From Pseudomonadota bacterium (GTDB taxonomy: Bacteria; Myxococcota_A; Polyangia; Haliangiales; Haliangiaceae), in the NCBI GenBank assembly GCA_022360315.1, contig JAKSDA010000015.1:1-36014 (forward strand): 36,014 nt of DNA, read 5' to 3'. The notes beneath the pieces were generated by a model that was given only the letters and a program-made list of their open reading frames with translations, did not search any database and was not told where the DNA came from. The position numbers were made by a program, and so were the translations under genes. Positions 27,384 through 33,723 of this stretch are shown here, piece after piece (position 1 is the first letter of the stretch; each line of letters begins with the position of its first letter).

Positions 27384-28262
27384 ATGGCGCGCTGGGCATC
27401 TCTTGCACTGGCCGGATTTTTGGCTATGTGGGTGCTGGCCATGAGCGTGCCGTCGTCACCGGCCAGGGGGCCGGAGGCGAAACGCGAGTCCCACTACGCG
27501 GATTCCGAGACTCTTGATGCGGGTGTGGACGCGGGCCCGTTGCCCGAGTTTTTGCAGGATCGAGTGGCCAGCGGGTTGCACTGGCGTTTTGTGTCGCAAC
27601 ACGGCCCGGTCCACGTGTGGTCGCCGCCCGGGTATCGCCACGACAGTGCGGGAATTGCGGTGTATGTGCACGGCTACTACACCGACGTGGACGAGGCGTG
27701 GATCCGGCACCGCCTGGCCGAGCAGTTTTATCTGAGCGGGCGCAACGCGCTGTTCATCGCTCCCGAGGCCCCGGCCGGGCGCCATGCCAAGGTGCGCTGG
27801 CGCGACCTGGGTCATCTCATCCGCGAGGTGCGCCGGCGCGTCGGTGTCAAACGGCCGTGGGGCCCGGTCGTCGCTCTCGGTCACAGCGGGGCGTACCGCA
27901 CTGTGGCCTCCTGGCTGGACTATCGGCCGCTCGAGCAGGTTATCTTGCTCGACGCCCTGTACGGCCGCGAGCATGCCTTTCGCGAGTGGCTCGAGCAGGT
28001 AAAAGGCCGGCCCAATCGACTGACCATGGTCGCGATCGACACCTTGCGCTGGAGCGAATTGTTTGTCCACGGCATCGGCTACGCCCATGCTCGTGACTGG
28101 GTGCCCCGTGATATGGGCGAACTCTCGGTCGAAGCCCGCTCGAGCCGGTTCGTGTACATGCGGTCGCAGTACGGCCATATGGAACTGATCACCCAGGGCG
28201 AAGCGCTTCCGGTCCTTTTGCAGATGACTCGACTGCCCCCGATCCCGGCCCCTGGTGGTTAG
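27384..28262 (+). CDS. Membrane-anchored or exported alpha/beta hydrolase
   Basis: The gene starts 12 bases after the beta-helix lipoprotein stop, so they are likely co-transcribed. The 292-residue protein has an N-terminal hydrophobic segment (residues 5-22) that is a signal peptide or anchor. A complete catalytic triad is in family order: nucleophile Ser168 in GHSGA, Asp190 in ILLDALYG, and His265 in YGHMEL. An HGYY segment at 96-99 is a candidate oxyanion region. Length suits esterases or lipases of this fold. The substrate is unknown; an ester on a surface polymer or lipid would fit its location. Confidence 0.83.
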   Translation: MARWASLALAGFLAMWVLAMSVPSSPARGPEAKRESHYADSETLDAGVDAGPLPEFLQDRVASGLHWRFVSQHGPVHVWSPPGYRHDSAGIAVYVHGYYTDVDEAWIRHRLAEQFYLSGRNALFIAPEAPAGRHAKVRWRDLGHLIREVRRRVGVKRPWGPVVALGHSGAYRTVASWLDYRPLEQVILLDALYGREHAFREWLEQVKGRPNRLTMVAIDTLRWSELFVHGIGYAHARDWVPRDMGELSVEARSSRFVYMRSQYGHMELITQGEALPVLLQMTRLPPIPAPGG

Positions 28263-28323
28263 CCCGTATACTCACGCGGCCGAGTGATCGGCCTCTTCAA
28301 CGACCGAAAGCGCGTACTCTTCC

Positions 28324-29082
28324 ATGGAAACAGTCTGGCTCCATCTCGCCCTTGCAGGGTCCGGTATTGCGGCTGGTTTTATCAACATCGTGGCCGGCGG
28401 CGGCTCGCTCTTGACCGTGCCGGTTCTCATGCTCCTGGGCCTGCCGGCCGACCTGGCCAACGGTACCAACCGTCTCGCAGTGGTTTCCCAGGGCATTTCG
28501 GGGGTGATCGGCTTCCGCCGTCACGGCAAGATCGACACCCGCGCAATCCTGCCAACGGTGGTGCCGACGACCGTCGGTGCCGCGTTGGGAGCGCTGTTGG
28601 CGTCTCGAGTTCCGGCCGATCTGCTCAAATATCTACTCCTGGGCATCATGATGGCCATGGCCGTGGTCATGCTGGTGCGGCCGGCCATCCTGTCGCCGGC
28701 CCAACAGAGAACCGAACTCAGCCGGGCCCGCCGGGTAGCCGGCGCGGTCGGTCTGTTTGCGGTTGGCCTGTACGGCGGATTTGTCCAGGCTGGCGTGGGC
28801 CTTCTGCTTCTCTTTGTCCTGAGCGGCGTTTTGGCCCGTGATCTGGTTCGTGCCAATGCTCTCAAGGTCGTGTGTGTGGCCGTTTTCGGCTCGGCCGCGC
28901 TCGCAGTGTACGCCGGCGCCGGTCTGGTGGTGTGGCTAGAAGGGGGACTTTTGGCCGGTTATACGATCATCGGCACGCTGATCGGGGTGCGGTTTGCTGT
29001 CCGCGCAGAGCACTCGATGATCCGCTGGATTGTCTTCGCGTGCATTGTCGCGACCTGCATTGCCGCGCTCATCAAGGGGTGA
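28324..29082 (+). CDS. TauE/SafE-type (TSUP) membrane transporter
   Basis: The 252-residue protein is mostly membrane helices, about seven or eight, split into two similar halves. The first half has the family hallmark near the N-terminus (AGFINIVAGGGSLLTVPVLM and then GLPADLANGTNRLAV) and the second half the related GFVQAGVGLLLLFVL. This family exports or imports small organic and sulfur-containing anions such as sulfite, sulfoacetate or taurine. Which one cannot be told. It follows the hydrolase gene by 61 bases with no good ribosome binding site, and converges on the substrate-binding protein only six bases downstream. Confidence 0.9.
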   Translation: METVWLHLALAGSGIAAGFINIVAGGGSLLTVPVLMLLGLPADLANGTNRLAVVSQGISGVIGFRRHGKIDTRAILPTVVPTTVGAALGALLASRVPADLLKYLLLGIMMAMAVVMLVRPAILSPAQQRTELSRARRVAGAVGLFAVGLYGGFVQAGVGLLLLFVLSGVLARDLVRANALKVVCVAVFGSAALAVYAGAGLVVWLEGGLLAGYTIIGTLIGVRFAVRAEHSMIRWIVFACIVATCIAALIKG

Positions 29083-29088
29083 TTTCGG

Positions 29089-30162
29089 TCAGGGCAGAGC
29101 CTGCGCCTGGCGCAGGATTTGGTGGGCGCTGGCCAGATCGGTGAGTTTGGCCAGGTCGACCACCGGGGGATTGAGCGTGGCGATATCGGGCAGATCGATT
29201 GGCAGCTCGATACCCGAGACCAGCGGGAACTCGTAGTTTTTGGTCGCGAAGTATTTCTGTGCACTCGTGCCCACAAGGTGGCTGACAAATTTCTCAGCAG
29301 CTGGTTTATTCTTCGACGTTGCCACAATGGCGACCCCTGCAACATTGACCAGCGAATCGGCCTTGCCACTGCGAAAGTAGTGATTGGCGACCGGAAAGTC
29401 ATCGCCGTGTTCTGCGCGCAGCCGGTACAGATAGTAGTGATTGACCAGGGCCACGTCGACCTCGCCCCGACTCACGGCCAGGACTGCCGGGGTATTTTTG
29501 GGATAGGCGCGGGGCTGATTCTTCTGCATGGCATTGACCCACGCCCCTGCCGCGTCCTTGCCCTCGAGCTGGATCATGGCGCTCAGGGCCGATTGAAATG
29601 ACGCATTCTCGGGCGCCCAGCCAACCCGGCCCTTCCACTGGGGCTTGACCAGATCGGCGCTCGATGCGGGCAGCTTGTCCGGCGTGAGTTTGTTCGTGTT
29701 GTAGGCGAGCACCCGGGCCCGTCCGGTGATTCCAACCCACAGTCCGCCCGGGCTTTTTGCACTCTTGCCGACGCGAGAGAGAATCGACTCGGGCAGCGTT
29801 GTGAATAGATCTCTGGCCTCGAGAAGTCCGAGAGTGCTCGCATCCTGGGCGAGAAATACATCGGCGGGCGAGCGCTTGCCCTCCTCGATGAGTGCTGCGG
29901 CGAGCTGGGCTGTCTCGGCGTATTTGACCTTGACCTCGATACCGCTGGTTTTTCTGAACTCGGCGATCACCGGAGCGACCAGGGCCTCGGTGCGGCCTGA
30001 ATAGACCGTGAGGGTCTGCGCCGCTGTGGCTGGGTTGTTCTGGCTTGTACTGCTGGCAGGACCACTCGATGCTGCCTCGGCCTGGTCGCCGGTCTGGCCC
30101 CGGCAGGCGAGAAGCGCGACAGCCAGCGCGATCAGGGCTGTAGACGAATACAACTTGGGCAT
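29089..30162 (-). CDS. Iron(III)-type ABC transporter substrate-binding lipoprotein, orphan
   Basis: The ATG at 30162 gives 357 residues with lipobox LLAC (Cys20) and a Ser-, Ala- and Gln-rich tether. The fold is that of FbpA/FutA-like ferric binding proteins. Landmarks are LTVYSGRTEALVAPVI at the start of the mature domain, FLAQDAST, and the adjacent tyrosines Y243-Y244 in NHYYLYRL that bind Fe(III) in the family. It would capture ferric iron, or a related oxyanion complex, in the periplasm for a permease and ATPase. Neither partner gene lies within the window, so they are encoded elsewhere or the protein acts differently. A hairpin sits about 40 bases upstream of the start. No Fur box is obvious. 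A longer upstream reading of the frame lacks protein character. Confidence 0.86.
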   Translation of the reverse strand: MPKLYSSTALIALAVALLACRGQTGDQAEAASSGPASSTSQNNPATAAQTLTVYSGRTEALVAPVIAEFRKTSGIEVKVKYAETAQLAAALIEEGKRSPADVFLAQDASTLGLLEARDLFTTLPESILSRVGKSAKSPGGLWVGITGRARVLAYNTNKLTPDKLPASSADLVKPQWKGRVGWAPENASFQSALSAMIQLEGKDAAGAWVNAMQKNQPRAYPKNTPAVLAVSRGEVDVALVNHYYLYRLRAEHGDDFPVANHYFRSGKADSLVNVAGVAIVATSKNKPAAEKFVSHLVGTSAQKYFATKNYEFPLVSGIELPIDLPDIATLNPPVVDLAKLTDLASAHQILRQAQALP

Positions 30163-30201
30163 GGGGACGCGAGAATACTCGAGAAACCATGGGTCGACCA
30201 G

Positions 30202-30228
30202 GCGGGTTCGGAAAAAGTCCCAACCCGC
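30202..30228 (-). promoter_or_regulatory. Hairpin upstream of the iron-binding lipoprotein gene
   Basis: GCGGGTT (30202-30208) pairs with AACCCGC (30222-30228), and after one mismatch GGA pairs with TCC inside, leaving a five-base loop. It is 40-66 bases upstream of the minus-strand start, so it may be an operator or a 5' leader structure. Confidence 0.35.
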
Positions 30229-30547
30229 TACCATGCAATCCGCCACCATGATCGAGCGATCGAGCAAGCGCCCTCGGCACGTTGTACAGGCGTCTCCTGT
30301 CCCGCATCGTGTCAGCGCCGCGCATCATTTGCACGGCCATTGGCAGTATAACGGCCCGGGCTGCTCGGTCTGCTTCGGCGTGAATATTGCGCCTGGATCC
30401 ATGTCCAATGGCTCGATATTCGTAGTACAGATGCGTTCAGGATCAATCCACACTGGTCTCGTCGAATCCGGGCCAGGCTCCAACCCGCAGGTGGGACGGC
30501 GTCTGGGCAGCCACGCTGAACGGCGAACCAATCGGCAACCAGGTATC

Positions 30548-30583
30548 AGATTGGCCAGATTCGCCAAATTCGCCAAATCCGCT
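30548..30583. repeat. Nine-base tandem repeat, about four copies
   Basis: AGATTGGCC, AGATTCGCC, AAATTCGCC and AAATCCGCT follow one another directly. The array ends about 45 bases before the lipoprotein start at 30630, in the expected promoter area. A simple slippage origin is likely. Confidence 0.6.
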
Positions 30584-30629
30584 GATGGGCTGCATTCGCT
30601 CAATGTGGCCCTACAGAAGGGGTAGGACA

Positions 30630-33485
30630 ATGAAACGTTTGTTAGCTGTCACGGTAGTTTCCGTTTTGTCTGCTGCACTGGCCGGCTGTCCAGTGCCCGG
30701 GTCCCTGCCGCCGCCGGGTCCTGTACCGGGGCAAGGTCCGGTACCTCCGCCAGGCCCGGACCCGGTTCCTCCGCCCACCTCGGGACCGGTGCCGGTCATC
30801 GCAGTCCAGCCGCACGGCCTGGAGTTCTTTGCCCAGCCCGGCGACCGCGACACCCGCGAGTTGACCGTTGCCAATCCCGGTTCCGGTGTCCTGAGCTATC
30901 AGATCACTGCCGACAACGCGTGGTTTTCTGTCTCGCCGGACCGCGGCGCTGTCGATGCCGGTGGGGCCGTGGCCATACAGGTTACCTTTGCGCCGCCTGC
31001 GGGTATGTCTGGCTCTCGACAGAGCGCCACCCTGACCATTGCTCACAACGACCCGGCTCGAGCTGCACAACTCGTCGAGCTGCAGGCCACGGTGCCGGCC
31101 CGGGCAGCGCCAGCAATCGAGCTTTCGGTCGGACAACTCGAACTGGGCGAGGTGTTGCCCGGGCGCACCGCGACCGGCGAGTTTGTGATCAGAAATCGAG
31201 GAGAGGCTCCGCTTCGATACAACATTCAATCCAACCAGCGGAGGTTCCGCGTCGTGCCCACCCGCGGCCGGATCGCGTCTCGGGGGCAAGGTCTGATCCG
31301 AGTGTCTTTTACTCCTGAGCCGAGTGTTCCGGCTGGTCCTCACAGCGCGATTCTCGATATTTCGCACAACGACTCAAAACGGCCACCGCTGAGCGTCACG
31401 GTGAACGCAGCGGTCGCATACCCAGCCGCGCCAGATATCGAGCTCTCGGCTTCCAGCCTCGATATGGGCGCGGTTGTGCCCGGGCGCCTGTCCACCCGAG
31501 AGCTCACAGTGTGGAATCGCGGCCGGGCACCGCTGCGCTATCGGCTGCGCAGCAGCCGGCGCGCCTTTCGCGCCTCGCCGGACCGCGGCCGTATTCCGCC
31601 TGGGGCACGGGTCCGCATCCAGATCACTTTTTCTGCGCGGCCCGATGCCCCGGCCGGGGCCAGAACCGCCAGTCTGGAGCTCACCCACAACGACCCGGCC
31701 AATCCGCCTCTGCGCGTCGATCTCCGCGCAACAGTGCTGGTGCCGAGTGCGCCTCTCATCGAGATCAAGCCGAGACAGCTGGAGTTTGGCAATGTCTTGC
31801 CGGGCAGCAGTGCGCGGCGAGAGGTGGTGATATGGAATCGGGGCACGGCGCCACTGCGCTATCGGATCCGGTCGACCGGACCGCGATTTCGGCCATTGCC
31901 GGATCGGGGCCGTATCGAGCCGGGCAGCAGCCATCGGATCGAAGTGGTGTTTTCGCCGCGTCCGGCCGCGCGGCCGGGCCAGCGACAGGCGACACTGGAC
32001 GTGACGCACAATGTCGGGGGCCAACCGCCGCGGCGGATCGGCATGCGGGCAGCAGTGGTGCGGCCCTCGGCGCCCAGCATCGAGATAGACCCGGGCCAGG
32101 TGGATTTTGGCAGTGTGTTGCCGGGCAGCAGTGTGCGGCGAGAGGTGGTGATATGGAATCGGGGCACGGCGCCACTGCGCTATCGGATCCGGTCGACCGG
32201 GCGGCGATTTCGGCCATTGCCGGATCGGGGCCGTATCGAGTCGGGCAGCAGCCATCGAATCGAAGTGGTGTTTTCGCCGCGTCCCGGCGCGGCGCTCGGA
32301 GTCAGACAGACTGCCCTCGAAGTGACTCACAATGATGGCAGCCAGGGGCCCGGGCGCGTCGATATGCGGGCACGAGTGGTGCGGCCGTCGGCACCTGGTA
32401 TCGAGATCAAGCCGAGACGGGTCGAACTGGGCGATGTATTGCCGGGCAGCACGACCACCGGCGAGGTGGTGATATGGAACCGGGGATCGGCGCCTCTACA
32501 ATACCGGATTGTCTCCCGCAAGCCGCGGGTGCTCCGTGCTCAACCCGATCGCGGACGCATCCAGCCCGGCGCCAGTCAGCGCATCGGCATAACCTTTGCG
32601 CCGCGCCCGCGTGCCCGATCGGGCCCGCGAGACATGTCTCTCGAAGTTACTCACAATGACACTGCCACGCCGCCTGTGCGTATTGAGGTCAAGGCCACCG
32701 TGGCTTCTGCGCCTGCGCCCAGTTTGCAGATCGAGCCGCAGAGGCTCGATTTTGGCAAGGTTCAGCCCGGACGCCGCGCGACCCGCGAGTTTGTCGTATG
32801 GAACCGGGGTCAGGCGCAGCTTCGTTATCAGATTCGCCCAGACAAGTCGATGCTTCGCGTATCGCGAACCAGGGGAACCATCGACCCGGGCCACAACCAT
32901 CGCATCCTGGTGACCCTGGCGATTCGACAGGGCTCGCCCGCGGGCACTGTGCGGGCCAGCCTTCAGGTTGCCCACAACGTTCCGGATCAGCCACCGATAC
33001 AGATGCCACTGTCGGCCGCGGTGATCGATTCGGGCCCGGTTGCCGATCCATCTCCGCCCCAGGTGCAAATGAAAGTCTCGGTGGGGGGAGGGACCATGAC
33101 GGTCCGTGAAACCGATGCCCGCCGGGTGTTGAGTCCAAACGATGTTTTGCAGTTTCGCGCCTTTGCCCGAGATCGCCAGAGCGGCATTAAAACCTCGTAT
33201 CTGACCGGAAAAATCAAGTATCGCTGTGCATATGGCAGGCAGCAGTCGCGCGTGCTCGAGGACGATATCAGGCTCGAGAGTCCGGCCGGTACGCCGTCCG
33301 ATGGCCATCAACCAGGAGTTTCTCACACTGTCCGCCTTGCCGACCTAGTGACCAAACCCTGCGGCAGCGGATTTTCTGTGCGCGGCGTTTCGGGCCATGT
33401 CAGGGCCGGCGCGGTCAACAACGCCGGCAGCACGACTCGTACTGGCAAATACGTTTTCGAGTACAAGACCACCCGGCCCCGCTAA
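30630..33485 (+). CDS. Lipoprotein built from seven ASH/Hydin-like immunoglobulin-type repeats
   Basis: The ATG at 30630 follows AAGGGGTAGGA and gives 951 residues with lipobox LAGC (Cys20), so it is better than the in-frame start 45 bases upstream. A Pro- and Gly-rich stalk (21-52) lifts the protein from the membrane. Seven repeats of ~106-108 residues follow, starting near bases 30786, 31104, 31422, 31743, 32064, 32385 and 32709. Each has the pattern L-x-G-x-V-x-PG, then V-x2-RG-x-APLRY, DRGRI-x2-G, and LTHND near the end, as in ASPM/SPD-2/Hydin (ASH) domains. Repeats 4 and 5 are nearly identical in DNA. A final ~150-residue beta domain without repeats ends the protein. A surface scaffold or adhesin role is inferred; no enzyme motif is present. 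Confidence 0.87.
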   Translation: MKRLLAVTVVSVLSAALAGCPVPGSLPPPGPVPGQGPVPPPGPDPVPPPTSGPVPVIAVQPHGLEFFAQPGDRDTRELTVANPGSGVLSYQITADNAWFSVSPDRGAVDAGGAVAIQVTFAPPAGMSGSRQSATLTIAHNDPARAAQLVELQATVPARAAPAIELSVGQLELGEVLPGRTATGEFVIRNRGEAPLRYNIQSNQRRFRVVPTRGRIASRGQGLIRVSFTPEPSVPAGPHSAILDISHNDSKRPPLSVTVNAAVAYPAAPDIELSASSLDMGAVVPGRLSTRELTVWNRGRAPLRYRLRSSRRAFRASPDRGRIPPGARVRIQITFSARPDAPAGARTASLELTHNDPANPPLRVDLRATVLVPSAPLIEIKPRQLEFGNVLPGSSARREVVIWNRGTAPLRYRIRSTGPRFRPLPDRGRIEPGSSHRIEVVFSPRPAARPGQRQATLDVTHNVGGQPPRRIGMRAAVVRPSAPSIEIDPGQVDFGSVLPGSSVRREVVIWNRGTAPLRYRIRSTGRRFRPLPDRGRIESGSSHRIEVVFSPRPGAALGVRQTALEVTHNDGSQGPGRVDMRARVVRPSAPGIEIKPRRVELGDVLPGSTTTGEVVIWNRGSAPLQYRIVSRKPRVLRAQPDRGRIQPGASQRIGITFAPRPRARSGPRDMSLEVTHNDTATPPVRIEVKATVASAPAPSLQIEPQRLDFGKVQPGRRATREFVVWNRGQAQLRYQIRPDKSMLRVSRTRGTIDPGHNHRILVTLAIRQGSPAGTVRASLQVAHNVPDQPPIQMPLSAAVIDSGPVADPSPPQVQMKVSVGGGTMTVRETDARRVLSPNDVLQFRAFARDRQSGIKTSYLTGKIKYRCAYGRQQSRVLEDDIRLESPAGTPSDGHQPGVSHTVRLADLVTKPCGSGFSVRGVSGHVRAGAVNNAGSTTRTGKYVFEYKTTRPR

Positions 33486-33491
33486 CTTTTA

Positions 33492-33534
33492 AACAGAAAC
33501 ACATTGGTTGTGGATCAAACGAGGTGTTTCTGTT
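33492..33534. promoter_or_regulatory. Perfect 11-bp inverted repeat with 21-base spacer
   Basis: AACAGAAACAC (33492-33502) is repeated inverted as GTGTTTCTGTT (33524-33534). It starts seven bases after the ASH-lipoprotein stop and about 190 bases before the kinase start. On RNA it would form a long-stem hairpin, so termination is possible, but the stem is AT-rich and no T tract follows on the plus strand. A regulator binding site for the kinase gene is the alternative. Confidence 0.45.
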
Positions 33535-33723
33535 GCGAGGCCAATGGCCGTCACAGCCGAGTTTCTGCTCTGCGCAACAAATCAGCACCGCTGCGCGAAG
33601 CCGCGGTTATTTCGATCGCATCCGCGATTTCATCGCTGTCGGCATCGGACCCGGTCAGCGGCTCGATATCCGGTTCTGTGCCCGGCTCGCCATGGCAGGG
33701 GGAGTTGCTCAAAAACGGATATC

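Larger units (their letters stand above)
30163..30629. other. Divergent intergenic region with a hairpin and a short tandem repeat
   Basis: This 467-base gap lies between the iron-binding lipoprotein (minus) and the ASH-repeat lipoprotein (plus). It contains a near-perfect hairpin at 30202-30228 and nine-base repeats at 30548-30583, listed separately. Longer frames across it show no protein features. Confidence 0.55.

Noticed and set aside
30008..30625. 205-codon plus-strand frame upstream of the ASH-repeat gene
   Set aside because: It starts inside the iron-binding lipoprotein gene on the other strand and lacks protein-like features.
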